From contig DASSLY010000051.1 of the NCBI GenBank assembly GCA_035689185.1, positions 1-64,000 of the forward strand: DNA of 64,000 nucleotides, in the 5' to 3' direction. This document shows positions 16,579 through 26,800 of the stretch, piece after piece; within the stretch, counting starts at the first letter, position 1, and the number at the start of each line of letters is the position of its first letter. Made by a program: the position numbers and the translations under genes. The DNA is from DASSLY01 sp035689185. GTDB lineage: Bacteria > Actinomycetota > Actinomycetes > Actinomycetales > Dermatophilaceae. The notes below the pieces were generated by a model. That model saw only the letters and a list, made by a program, of their open reading frames with translations, searched no databases and was not told the origin of the DNA.

Positions 16579-19500
16579 TCAGCAGGTGCTGCCGTCGACC
16601 TTCCGGAACGGACAGGTGGTGGGGTTGGCCGGCAGCACCCGCTGCAGACCCCACATCCCGACCGCGGTGAACGGGCGCCGCATGTCGCCGTAGAAGTAGT
16701 CACCCGGCTGCTGCTGGGTGCCACCGGCTCCACCGGCGACCTTCAGGTCGAAGGTCTCCCAAGTCATGATCGCCTGCGCGGTCACGGCGTTGGTCTCTGT
16801 CTCGAACCGGTCCTGCGACCAGCGCAGGCCGCCCAGTCCGAACACGTGCGCGTTCTCGCTGCCCGGCGCGGCCAGGACGTGCACCAGCATCGGGTCGCCG
16901 GCGTAGGCCTTGAGCATCGGCACGGAACCGGGGTTGGTGAAGGCGGTGGCGCCGTCGCCGATGGGTGCCGCCTGGTAGTTGACCACCGACCTGCCGGCGT
17001 TGGCGTCGGTCGGGTACGGCATGAAGTCTCGGCCGATGGCGATGTCGTCGTCGGCCATGGTCACCGTGTAGTCGCGGTAGTCCTGGACGGCCGCTCCCGG
17101 CACGTGCACCAGGACCTGGGCGCCGATGTCCCTGGCCGCACCGGTGACCGGGTCGCTGAACTCGGTCGGCAGCCCGTCCACCTGCGACTTCGGGGCGACC
17201 ACGACCGCGCCATACAGGCCGTTCTTCAGCGTCGTCGCGCCCGCCAGGTCCGCGATCGGGGCGGTGCCAAGCCGCTCGCTCGAGGCGTAGTAGACGTAGT
17301 CGCGGCTGGCGCCGGGGACGACGTTCTGGTCCGGCGCGAAGCCGACGTTCACCCCGCCCGAGCCCTCGTCGCGGTCGAGCTTGCCGACCGAGAAGCTCAC
17401 CGGCGCGAGCAGCGCGTTGGTGACGTTCACCGTCACACACTCGCCTTCGACTACGTGCAGCACCAGCGGCTCGGGGTTCTTCAGCCGCTGCTTGACCGCG
17501 TTGACGTCCTGGTTGGGGACGAATGCGGTGCGACCACCGCTCAGACCGCCGGACCGGTCCATCGCCGTGACCTGGAACCGGCGCGTCGGCGCGCCCGCCG
17601 GGCAGGGGTTGCCGGGTCCCGCGGCCGCCGGGGGTGCGGCGCCGGTCGGCGTCGGTTCGACGTAGGCGGTTGACGGCGCGGACAGCCCGGGCAGCGGCTT
17701 CAGCGTGTCGGTGCGTCCGGGCAGGATCCGCACCACGCCCCAGGCGCCCTGCTGGGTGCGCTGCTCGCCGCCCTGGGCGTACAGGTAGTCACCGGGACGC
17801 ATCCGCAGGTCGGGGTCATTGCCGTTGAAGACCAGGGTGAACTTCTCGCTGACCCCGGCGTGGATGGTGTCGAGCAGGGTGCCGGTCGCCTTGGTGACGC
17901 CTCCACTGGTGTGGGTGTACCGCGGCTCCAGCAGGGTCCTGCCGCCCTGCAGGTGCAGGGAGTCCACCGTCGGGGACACGTTGATGGTCCGCACCACCAG
18001 CGGGTCGTCGGGGTACAGCCGCGGCAGCGGAGTCATCGGGTCGCCGTACTTCCACGAGCTGAACCGGTTCGCTTTGTCAAGCCGGGTCGCCAGCGGGTTC
18101 GCCTTGAGGTTCAGCGTGGAGTACGCGCCCTGGTCGTTGTCGTTGATCGTCCACAGGGCCAGCTCACGGAAGCTGCCGTCGACCACGCCGGGAGCCAGCG
18201 GGTTGCTGGTGTGGACGTCGACCAGGGTGCCCGAGTCGACCTCGGCGCCGGTGACCGGGTCGTGGTAGGTCGACCCGGCCGGCTCGACGATGAGCTGGCC
18301 GACCAGGCCGTGGCCCCAGCCGTGGATGCCGTCCACGTGGTCGTGCCAGAACACGTTGTCCAGCGTCACGTCGGGGTACCACCGGTACTGGATGAACTCG
18401 ACGCCGGCGTACTCACCCGCGTCGTGGTCCTTGATCACCGCGTCGGCGAGCGTGACGGTGTTGGTCGTCGTGTCCACCGAGATCACCTGGTGGGCCTCGA
18501 TCGACTCCAGCCCCTGCCCCACTGCGATCCACGGGCGGGTGGGCTTGCCGTTGGCGTCCTTGCCGACCAGCTTGGCCACGCTGGACAGCCGCAGCGTGGT
18601 GTCGCCGGTCTGGGCAGCTGCCACCAGTTTCGCGTCAACCGCCTGGTAGGGGCGGACCGAGTGCTCGAAGGCGTAGCCGGCGGTCACCCCGTCGGAGCCC
18701 TGCACGTCGAACTGCACGTGGTGAATGTGCATGCTGGTCTTGGAGAACTTGTCGAACGCCGCCGCGTCCGGCATCTCGTTGGTCAGCGTGATCGCGACGC
18801 AGTCGCCCTGGTTGGCCCGGATCGCCAGCGGGTCCGACTTGGCCGGGTCGGCGTAGCTCGCCGCCTTGTCCTTGGCCAGCACGAACAGCTTGCCCTGCGC
18901 GTCGACCACGCTCGGCGTGCGTTGCACCTTCTTGGCGATGGCCACCACGTTGAACCTGCGCTGGGTCCGGCCCTGCGGGCACAGCCCGTCATCGCGACCG
19001 GCCCACGGGTCGGCGCTGTTCTGCGGCAGCTGCTGGACGTTCGCCCCGAGCCACGGCGCCCCGGTGTGCCCGGCCGGGGTGAACGGCGGCCGCTTGCCGA
19101 TGCTGCTGCGGAACAGCGGGTATGCCGGGCGGCCGTTGCGGGGGTTGAACAGGATCGCCGGGCGCGCCTTTGTGCCGGTGCCGACAATGTGCCCGACATC
19201 GACCGGTAGCAGGTTGGGCTGACCCGGGACGGCTTGCACCGAGTCGGGGAACACCAAGCCGTCGGCCGGCGCCCCCAGATACAGGCGGTTCGACGCGGTG
19301 CCCGTCGTCTTCCAGTTCCAGACAGTCGGGTCCTGACCGTTCTTCGGGATCCCCGAGGGGGGCAGCTGCGGCCTGATCCAGTCGTCCAAGTTGGCCGCGG
19401 TGATCGTGGTGCCGTTGAACGTCCTGCCGATCAGCGCACGGGAGTCGACCGCCGCCGGCGGGGCCGGACGGTCACCGATCGGCACCAGGTCCGGCTGCAA

Positions 19501-21249
19501 GGTGTCGTACACCCGCCAGAGCGACCACATGCCGGAGGTGTAGTGCTTGGCGATGTGGCAGTGGAACAGGAAGTCCCCGGCTGACTGCTGCACCCCGCCG
19601 GCGCCGCCCTCGAGCTCCAAGTTGTAGGACTCGCCTGGGCCGATCGACTGCGAGTCCAGGCGCTGCGACGGTGACGCGATGGTGTCGGAGTCTTTGTGCA
19701 GGCCCGTTTCGGCGTAGTTGTAGGTGGTGTCGGCGACCGGGTTGAACCGCCACCGGTCACCGCCGCCGTGCAGGTGGTAGACGTGGAACTTCTCGGCGCC
19801 CACGTGCATCAGCCGGATCTTGGTGGGGTCGGCCAGGTAGCCGCGCATCATCGGCGTCGCCGGCTCGCCGAAGGTGTAGGAGCTGTAGGCGTGCGACTTC
19901 TCCTTGGGGTAGGCCAGCAGCCGGTTGCGGAACGGCTCGGACCGGTAGTTCAGCGCGAAGCCGCCGGGCCGGTAGGACCCGGTGGTGTCGTCGACCAGCG
20001 GAATGTTGAGGTTGTTCTTGTCCTTCAGCAACTCGTTGTCGTTGCCGACCTCGTGGTGCAGCAGCGCGTTCTCGCGGAAGCCGCAGGTCGGCGTGCTGCT
20101 GCGCACCACGCAGTCACCTGACACCGGGCCCGGCTTGATGATCGCCTCCCAGCCCGACTCCAGCCGCTGGCCGGCGTTGGTCGCGTCCCAGTAGGTCGAC
20201 CCCGGCGGCTCGACGACCAGGGCGCCGAACAGGCCGTGGTCGACCGCGGCACGGTAGCCCGGGCCCGGGTGTATGTAGTGGCCGCCCTCCAGGGTCGGGT
20301 CGTCCGGGACGAAGAACCGGTATGTCGTGCTGCCTCCGGTCGCTGGCGCGGAGCTCGAGTTGGTGCCCACCCGGTCACCGGAGGAGGTGACGGCGAACTC
20401 CAGCCCGTCGATGTGCATGCCGAAGTCGCCGCCGGTGGCGTTGTTCGTGTACCGGATCTCGACGCAGTCGCCCTGGTTGGCGCGGATCACCAGCGGCTGG
20501 ATGGCGTCGTTGCGGAGCCCGATCGAGACCTTCTGCGAGGTCTCCTGGCTGCGCACGGCGCTGACCCTGTTGGTCAGGGCGTACATCTTGCCCTTGGGGT
20601 CGTGGTCGCCGAACCGGTTCAACGGGATGTTCACGTCCAGGCTGGTGACATCGAAGGAGGTGTCGACGGGGCCGCCGTTCAGGCAGCTCTGGGTGGCCGG
20701 CGACGGGGCCGCGACCGCTGTCATCGCGGCGGCGGGACCGGCGACCAGCGCCGTCGCCACACCGGCGACGAGCACGGTCCGCCGACGCGCGCCGAGGCGG
20801 CGCCAGTGGGTCTGCTGCGCCGCGATGCCGAGGGCACACAGCGGGAGGGTGAGCGCCAGCAGGGTGAGCGCGTCGCCGACGAACCCGACCACCGGCAGCA
20901 CCCGCTGGGCCGTCGGGGCTGCGTCGAAGAAGACCAGCCGCAGCTGGTTGCCGGCCGAGGCGGCGGCCGCCGCGGCGGGGGCCAGGACGAAGGCGGCCGT
21001 CCAGGCCAGCCGGCCGCGCTGACGCAGCCAGACCAGTGTCGACGCCGTCACGACCAGGACCATCGGCAAGACGAACCCCGCCACGGCCAGGGCGCCCGTC
21101 AGCACCGCTGCCGGCCCGGCCGGGTCACCCGCGCTCAGCAGGCTCAGCCAGGCGAGGGCGAACACGCTCGCGAGGCCGGTCGAGGAAGCCAGCGCCAGGT
21201 CGCCGACGAGCGGTCGTCGGGCCCCCGCGGCGGTGCGACTGCTCGTCAT
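16579..21249 (-). CDS. Giant membrane-anchored multicopper oxidase, possible Mn(II) oxidase
   Basis: This 1556-residue protein has about five hydrophobic helices in the first 180 residues and then a long exported region of repeated cupredoxin domains. Copper-ligand motifs are plain: HLHGGG (His492/His494), FHCHIAKHYTSGM with the type 1 Cys564, HIHH (841-844) and FWHDHVDGIHGWGHG from about 968. The recurring phrase RANQGDCV marks domain repeats near 255 and 805. Ordinary laccases have about 500 residues in three domains. Length and multi-domain build instead recall MnxG and MofA, the multicopper oxidases tied to bacterial Mn(II) oxidation, but that assignment is inference. The gene follows a small anchored protein by 33 bp and sits beside a copper-handling CopC-CopD gene. 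Confidence 0.82.
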   Translation of the reverse strand: MTSSRTAAGARRPLVGDLALASSTGLASVFALAWLSLLSAGDPAGPAAVLTGALAVAGFVLPMVLVVTASTLVWLRQRGRLAWTAAFVLAPAAAAAASAGNQLRLVFFDAAPTAQRVLPVVGFVGDALTLLALTLPLCALGIAAQQTHWRRLGARRRTVLVAGVATALVAGPAAAMTAVAAPSPATQSCLNGGPVDTSFDVTSLDVNIPLNRFGDHDPKGKMYALTNRVSAVRSQETSQKVSIGLRNDAIQPLVIRANQGDCVEIRYTNNATGGDFGMHIDGLEFAVTSSGDRVGTNSSSAPATGGSTTYRFFVPDDPTLEGGHYIHPGPGYRAAVDHGLFGALVVEPPGSTYWDATNAGQRLESGWEAIIKPGPVSGDCVVRSSTPTCGFRENALLHHEVGNDNELLKDKNNLNIPLVDDTTGSYRPGGFALNYRSEPFRNRLLAYPKEKSHAYSSYTFGEPATPMMRGYLADPTKIRLMHVGAEKFHVYHLHGGGDRWRFNPVADTTYNYAETGLHKDSDTIASPSQRLDSQSIGPGESYNLELEGGAGGVQQSAGDFLFHCHIAKHYTSGMWSLWRVYDTLQPDLVPIGDRPAPPAAVDSRALIGRTFNGTTITAANLDDWIRPQLPPSGIPKNGQDPTVWNWKTTGTASNRLYLGAPADGLVFPDSVQAVPGQPNLLPVDVGHIVGTGTKARPAILFNPRNGRPAYPLFRSSIGKRPPFTPAGHTGAPWLGANVQQLPQNSADPWAGRDDGLCPQGRTQRRFNVVAIAKKVQRTPSVVDAQGKLFVLAKDKAASYADPAKSDPLAIRANQGDCVAITLTNEMPDAAAFDKFSKTSMHIHHVQFDVQGSDGVTAGYAFEHSVRPYQAVDAKLVAAAQTGDTTLRLSSVAKLVGKDANGKPTRPWIAVGQGLESIEAHQVISVDTTTNTVTLADAVIKDHDAGEYAGVEFIQYRWYPDVTLDNVFWHDHVDGIHGWGHGLVGQLIVEPAGSTYHDPVTGAEVDSGTLVDVHTSNPLAPGVVDGSFRELALWTINDNDQGAYSTLNLKANPLATRLDKANRFSSWKYGDPMTPLPRLYPDDPLVVRTINVSPTVDSLHLQGGRTLLEPRYTHTSGGVTKATGTLLDTIHAGVSEKFTLVFNGNDPDLRMRPGDYLYAQGGEQRTQQGAWGVVRILPGRTDTLKPLPGLSAPSTAYVEPTPTGAAPPAAAGPGNPCPAGAPTRRFQVTAMDRSGGLSGGRTAFVPNQDVNAVKQRLKNPEPLVLHVVEGECVTVNVTNALLAPVSFSVGKLDRDEGSGGVNVGFAPDQNVVPGASRDYVYYASSERLGTAPIADLAGATTLKNGLYGAVVVAPKSQVDGLPTEFSDPVTGAARDIGAQVLVHVPGAAVQDYRDYTVTMADDDIAIGRDFMPYPTDANAGRSVVNYQAAPIGDGATAFTNPGSVPMLKAYAGDPMLVHVLAAPGSENAHVFGLGGLRWSQDRFETETNAVTAQAIMTWETFDLKVAGGAGGTQQQPGDYFYGDMRRPFTAVGMWGLQRVLPANPTTCPFRKVDGSTC

Positions 21250-21282
21250 GCGTGTCCCATCCTTTGTCCGGGTCAGGGTGGT

Positions 21283-21879
21283 TCAGGGAGTCGCCGGGGT
21301 CGGCGTGGCCGGGCCCGCGTCGCTGTGGGGGTGCTCGTCGACGCTGCCGGCGGCCTCGTCGACTACGAGCAGCGGGACGGCCCGCTGGCCCGGGGCGGTG
21401 CCGAGCGAGATCGAGGCGCCGTTGCGCGGTACGACGAAGGACACCGAGCCCTCGACACTGCCGTGCGCGCCCAGCCGGCCCCGCTGCAGACTGCCGCCGA
21501 CCGCAGTGATGCCGGTGCGCTCCGCCGAGCTGATGGCGCGAAGCGCCGAGGCGTCGTAGGCCACGGCCTCGTCGCCGGCGGTGACCCGCAGGTCGACCCG
21601 TACCAGCGCCTGGCTGTCGGTCACCAGGCTCTGCACGCCGTGCGACATACCCGACAGGTCGGCGTCGCTGAGGCCCTTGACCTGGTCGGCGTGCAGCACG
21701 GTGTACTCCACGCCCCCCACCCGCAGGGTCAGCGGGCTGGCCGGGTTGGCGTCGGACACGGCCCGCAGGACCCCGAGGGAGGCGGCGAGCACCACCAACA
21801 CCCCCAGCGCCGCCCGCGGCCACACACCGCCGGAGACCGCCGTGCGGGCGCGCGGGGGCACAGCAGTTGCCGTGGTCAT
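21283..21879 (-). CDS. Small membrane-anchored partner of the multicopper oxidase
   Basis: This 198-residue protein has one N-terminal hydrophobic segment (about 20-40, WPRAALGVLVVLAASLGVL) that serves as signal anchor. The rest is a probable beta-rich extracytoplasmic domain (LTLRVGGVEYTVLHADQ, then VEGSVSFVVPRNGASISLG) and a Pro/Thr/Ala tail ending at the stop. The pattern resembles the immunoglobulin-like fold of DUF4352-type proteins, but I cannot assign it firmly. It is first in a two-gene operon with the giant multicopper oxidase. MnxG of Bacillus also works with small partner proteins (MnxE, MnxF), although no sequence likeness is claimed. The start is the ATG at 21879. Confidence 0.65.
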   Translation of the reverse strand: MTTATAVPPRARTAVSGGVWPRAALGVLVVLAASLGVLRAVSDANPASPLTLRVGGVEYTVLHADQVKGLSDADLSGMSHGVQSLVTDSQALVRVDLRVTAGDEAVAYDASALRAISSAERTGITAVGGSLQRGRLGAHGSVEGSVSFVVPRNGASISLGTAPGQRAVPLLVVDEAAGSVDEHPHSDAGPATPTPATP

Positions 21880-21918
21880 GGGCTGAGGCTGCCGAGGCGA
21901 CCTTTGGTTCTTCTTCGG

Positions 21919-21942
21919 TTGTCCTGATGCTTGTCCTGATGC
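21919..21942. promoter_or_regulatory. Perfect 12-bp tandem repeat between divergent copper genes
   Basis: Two head-to-tail copies of TTGTCCTGATGC lie in the 163-bp gap between the oxidase operon and the copC-copD gene. They sit in the most A+T-rich part of the gap, where promoters for both directions should be. A regulator-binding site is plausible; chance duplication cannot be excluded. Confidence 0.35.
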
Positions 21943-22042
21943 GGTGGTCCGACGCGCCGGCAACAGGTCGTCGCCCGTTGTCCGCAGAGTCATTCGGGGG
22001 TCGTCCCGGCGGCCGGCGCGACCCACGCCATACCCTCCTGCC

Positions 22043-23833
22043 ATGCGCTGGCGCGGCGAGGTTCCCCGGGCCGGGCGGGTCACGCGCCGGCTCGTGCCCG
22101 CAGCCGCGCTGGCCGTGCTGGTCGGTATCGGCCTGCCGGGAACCGCGCAGGCGCACGCCCAGCTGGAGCGCACCGACCCCGGTGCCGGCGCGGTCCTGGC
22201 GACTGCGCCCGCCGCGGTCACGCTCGACTTCACCGAGCCGGTGGAGCCGGCCGACGGCGCGGTCGAGGTCTTCGACGACACCTTCGACCCGGTGGCGACC
22301 GGGCCGGTGACCCGGGGCCTGGAGGGCGCGCGCAGCCTGCGGGTGGCGTTGCGGGACCGATTGGGTCCTGGCACGTACACGGTGAGCTGGCATGTCAGCT
22401 CGACGGACACCCACCCGATCTCGGGCAGCTTCCGGTTCTCGGTGGGGGCGACCAGTGTGGTCCGCGGGACGCTGCCGGACCGGGGACGCAACGAGGCGGC
22501 CGGCGCCATGCTCTGGGTGCTGCGCTGGCTGGGGTACCTGGGCCTGGTGCTGGGGCCCGGCGCCCTGCTGGCGGCGATGGCCGTGTGGCCCCAGGTCCTG
22601 GCCGAGCGCCGAGCCCGGCGACTCGTCGGGGCCGGGCTGGTGGTCCTGGCGGCGAGCACCCTGGGTGGGATGGCGCTGCAGGGGGTGTGGGCCAGCGGCG
22701 TCCCGGTCAGTGCCCTGTGGACCGCCCCGGAGACGCTGGACACCCACTCCCGCAGGTTCGACCAGGTGTATGCCGTGCGCGCCTACCTGGTCCTGGGGTT
22801 CGCGGCCGTGGCGGCGGCCACGCTCGCCTCGGGCGGCGGCGTCGTGCGGTGGCGCCGGCCGCTGCCGGTGGCCGTCGGCGTCGCCACCGTGGCGCTGCTG
22901 TCCACCTGGCCGCTGGTGGGGCACCCGTCGGCCGGGGCCGGGGCCGGCCTGGCGATCGGGGTGAACCTGCTGCACACCCTCGCGATGACGGTCTGGCTGG
23001 GTGGCTTGCTGCTGCTGGTGCGCTGCGCGCTGCCGGTGACCGACCCGGCGGGGCTCGCCCGAGCGCTGCGGGCGTTCTCCCGGGTCGCCCTGGCCTGCGT
23101 GGCCGCTCTCGTGGTGACCGGGGGGCTGATGAGCTGGCGTGAGGTGAGCAGCGTGGCGGCGCTCACCGGCACCACCTTCGGCCGGCTGCTCATCGGCAAG
23201 CTCGCGGGCGTCCTCGTGCTGGTGCTGCTCGGCAACCTGGCCCGCCGGTGGGTCGACCGACAGCTCCCGACAGCCTTGACGGTCGTCCCAGCCGCTGCCT
23301 CGGCTGCCCTGCCTGCCGGGCCGCGCCGCAAGGGCGCCGCCGTGGCGGTGCCGGCGGTATCCGCGGAGGGCCTGGCCTCGCTGGCGCGCCTGCGGCGGGG
23401 GATGGCCGGGGAAGTGGTGGCGGCCTCGCTGGTGCTGGCCGCGACGGCGGCGCTGGTGGTGATAACCCCGGCCCGCACCGACTACGTCGCGCCGTTCGCG
23501 GCGACGGTGTCCGCCGGCGGGGCGCGGGTCGAAGTGGGCATCGACGCGCCGCGGGTCGGCGACGCGGTGGTCCGGGTTCGCCTCGCCGACGCCCGTGGCA
23601 GAGAACAGCGCATCACCGCCGTGTCCGGCGCCGTCGCGCCCTCCGGCCAGGCGCTGGCCGGTCCGGACAGTGTGCTGCCCATGTCGGGCCGGCCCACCTC
23701 CGACGGGCCGGTGGAGGTGGGCGTGCGGTTCGCCGCCGTGGGGGCGTGGCAAGTGCACCTCGTGGTGTCCCCGGCAGCCGGATCGCCTGCCAGTGTCACC
23801 GTCACCGTGCCGGTCGGACCCGCGCAGGGCTAG
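22043..23833 (+). CDS. CopC-CopD fusion copper protein
   Basis: This 596-residue protein handles copper at the cell surface. After a signal peptide ending AQA, the CopC domain (about 34-135) begins with His at the mature N terminus (AHAQLERTDPGAGAVL) and later has WHVSSTDTHPISGSF. Both are positions of CopC copper ligands. A CopD-like block of about eight helices follows (about 160-410), with HTLAMTVWLGGLLLL as a recognisable stretch. The C-terminal 110 residues form another exported beta domain, perhaps YtkA-like. It diverges from the multicopper oxidase operon, so copper supply for that enzyme is a natural role. The start is the ATG at 22043. Confidence 0.88.
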   Translation: MRWRGEVPRAGRVTRRLVPAAALAVLVGIGLPGTAQAHAQLERTDPGAGAVLATAPAAVTLDFTEPVEPADGAVEVFDDTFDPVATGPVTRGLEGARSLRVALRDRLGPGTYTVSWHVSSTDTHPISGSFRFSVGATSVVRGTLPDRGRNEAAGAMLWVLRWLGYLGLVLGPGALLAAMAVWPQVLAERRARRLVGAGLVVLAASTLGGMALQGVWASGVPVSALWTAPETLDTHSRRFDQVYAVRAYLVLGFAAVAAATLASGGGVVRWRRPLPVAVGVATVALLSTWPLVGHPSAGAGAGLAIGVNLLHTLAMTVWLGGLLLLVRCALPVTDPAGLARALRAFSRVALACVAALVVTGGLMSWREVSSVAALTGTTFGRLLIGKLAGVLVLVLLGNLARRWVDRQLPTALTVVPAAASAALPAGPRRKGAAVAVPAVSAEGLASLARLRRGMAGEVVAASLVLAATAALVVITPARTDYVAPFAATVSAGGARVEVGIDAPRVGDAVVRVRLADARGREQRITAVSGAVAPSGQALAGPDSVLPMSGRPTSDGPVEVGVRFAAVGAWQVHLVVSPAAGSPASVTVTVPVGPAQG

Positions 23834-23841
23834 CCAGACGC

Positions 23842-23876
23842 GGCGGTGCCCCGGACGGGTCGTCCGGGGCACCGCC
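23842..23876. terminator. Strong hairpin between copC-copD and the peroxidase gene
   Basis: A perfect 16-bp stem (23842-23857 with 23861-23876) closed by GGT fills most of the 65-bp gap between the convergent copper gene and the haem peroxidase gene. It should terminate both transcripts. Confidence 0.85.
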
Positions 23877-23898
23877 TGCTCACCGCCTGGCTGTCAGG

Positions 23899-26800
23899 TC
23901 ACGGCCCAGTCGTGAACGTGTAGCTGGTCGTGGTGAGCGGGGTGCCCAGCAGGTCCCTGATCCCGTTGGTCAGCGTCACGCGGTACTGCGTGTTGGCCGC
24001 CAGCGTGGGGTTCGGGTTGAGGGTGACCACGGTGCCTGCCGCGTTCAGCGTGACTACCCGGCCGATGAGGACGCCGGTCGCCACCACCTGCAGGCGCACT
24101 GTGGTGTTGGTCACGTTCGTGACCGCCTTGCTGAACGTGGCCGTGATGTTGGCCGTCCGGGACACGCCGGTCGCGTTGGCCAGCGGGGTCGTGGGGCTCA
24201 CCGTGGGCGCAACGTCCACCGTGAAGCTCCAGGTGACCGGCGCCAGCGGGTTGCCCGCCGTGTCCGTGATCCCCGTGCGCAGCCTGGCCGTGTACAAGGT
24301 TCCCGGCGCCAGGTTGGCGTTGGGGTTCAAGGTCGCCGTCCGAGTCGCCGCGTCGTAGGTCACCACGCGCCCGACCAGGGTCCCCGTAGCCAGGGTCCCG
24401 ACACGCAGGGTGAACGTGGTCCCGGTGACGGTGGCAGCGTTCAGGTCCTTGCTGAACGTCGCCGTGACGTTCGAGCCGATCGGGACGCTGGTCGCTCCGG
24501 CAGTCGGGCTGGTCGCCGTGACTGTCGGGGCTGCCGTGTCGGCCGGCGGGGTGACCGCGTTGGACGGTGCGGACAGCGCTCCCGGGCCGAAGTCGTTCAC
24601 CGCGCGCACCTGGAAGGTGTATGCGGTGCCGATCGTCAGTCCGGTGACCGTGGTGCTGGTCGCCGTGCGAGACAGGCCGGTGATGGTCCTGACCACGCCA
24701 GCGCTGGTGGAGACGACGACCTCGAAGCTGGTGGTCGCCGGGCCGCCGTTGGCCGCCGGAGGGGTCCAGCTGACGGTCGCCGTGCCGGTGCCGGGGGCAC
24801 CTGCGGCCGCGGTGACGTTGGTCGGCGCGGCCGGCACCGTGACCTGGACGGTCTGGTCGGAGAACTGCAGCTGCTCGATGTTGCGAAGCGTGTCGATCCC
24901 GTCGGACGCCTTCTGCCCGACCACGTTGGCGCCCGTCTGGGTGACGACGACGGCGGCCTCGGTGGTGCCGCTCGCCGCGCGCGGTGCGATCGTGTAGTTG
25001 GACAGCGGGCCGGCGAACACTGCGGTGTCGCAGTTCACCGGTGCCGTCGCGCCACAGTCCGGCGCGGCGGTGTCCGTCTTGATCTCCCGGACGATGACCA
25101 GGTTGCCCGGGTCGACGATGCCGGCGAAGACGGCCTGCTGCAGGGTCATGTCGGTCGTGCCGGGGCCGAAGTTCCCGGTCTTGGCCTTGCCCTCCATCAG
25201 GTCGGTGCTGCCGAGCTCGGTGCCCGGGTCCGCGGGGTTGGTGCGGACACTGATCCGAACCTGCAGGTAGCGGTCGCCGTCGATGACGTCGTCGGCCCCG
25301 CGACCGGTGATCGTGTCGCTGCCCGGGCCACCGATGAGGACGTTGCCCTCGCCCCAGATGGGACCGGTGGTCGGGCAGAACCCGGCCGCGGAGTTGGCGA
25401 CCACAGGAGCGGGGTCGCCGGTCAAGGGCTGCGGCAGGATGGCGTTCAGCCCGGCGACCCGGTCGACGCCGGCCTGGTCGATGACGTTGCAGCCGGTGAA
25501 CCCGGCACCGCCGAGAGCGGCGGGAACGTTGTCGTCGCCCTTGATGACGTCGTTGAACGCCGAGCCCGAGTTGGCCTCGGTCTCCTGCCAGCGGTCCCGG
25601 TTGACCACGACCTGGATCGGCAGGCCGGGCAGGAAGTTGTTGATCGCCATGTCGTCGTCGGCGCCCACGGTGTCGTACTGGTGGCTCGCCCAGTCGAAGC
25701 CGCCGGCACCGGCGTTGCGGTCGATCGCCGCGTTCTGCGACATGATGTCGTCTCCGCCCTCGGCGTCGTAGTCGTTCTCGCCGGCCTGGCCGACGAAGAC
25801 GTCGTTGCCCGGCTGGGTCTGGCCCGGGTCGTCGAAGAACGGCGCGCCGTGGTCGCCCTGGAGCAGGTCCTGACCGGTGCCTCCTTCGATCCAGTCGTCG
25901 CCGCTGTCTCCGAAGACCGCGTCCGCGCCCTGGCCGGCGATGATGAAGTCGTTGCCCGGGCCGGCGAAGGTCTCGTTGTCGAACGACCCGCCGTCGATGA
26001 AGTCGCTGCCGTCGCCGCCCATCGCGATGTCGTCGCCCGGCCCGCCGTTGATGTAGTCGTTGCCGGGACCGCCCTTGAGCACGTCGGCGCCGTCCAGGTC
26101 GGTGATCCGGTCGTTGCCGTCACCGCCGAGAGCCACGTCGTCGCCGCCGTTGCCCTCGATGACGTCGTCGCCGGCGTCACCCCAGAAGGTGTCGTTGTCG
26201 TTGCCGCCGTAGACGCGGTCGACCCCGGCGGTGCCCTGGTAGACCGACTGGCCGTTGATACCGGGCGGGTCGACCGGGTTGATCGCCTTGTACTGGATGG
26301 TGCCGTCCGGCTTGCGCAGCAGGACGAGCGACTCGTCGCAGTCCGTCGTGGTCGGGTCGTCGGCGACGGTCGAGCCGAACTGGGCGAACCCGGCAGGGGT
26401 TCCGGCCAGGTTCTCGAGCAGGAACTTGCAGTCCGCCGTGGCGAACACGTCCGCCTTGAGGTCGACGGTGCCGGTGGTGTTGCGCTGGATCATCTCGGCG
26501 AAGGAGTTGCCCTCCAGCTGCGTGCGCAGGTTCAGGCCGGGTGTGCGCGCCAGGTAGTACAACCGGTCGCCGTCCTGCAGGCTCTCCAACTGGTTCTGGA
26601 ACACGTAGTTGAAGGTGCTGCCGAGCAGCCCGCCGAACAGGTTCGTCTTCTCGGCCAGGCCACCGACCCACAGGTCGATGTCGTCGACGCCGCTGTCGGC
26701 GGGGCTGGCGTACGCCCCGAAGCCGTAGAGGAAGTCGGGAGCGTCGGGCGGGATGGCCGGGTCCGTCGGGACAGCCGGGTCGACGATCAGCTTGGCCGCG

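Noticed and set aside
21125..23872. Long open frame opposite copC-copD
   Set aside because: It is Arg/Gly/Pro-rich and antisense to clear CopC and CopD domains, as expected by chance in high-GC DNA.
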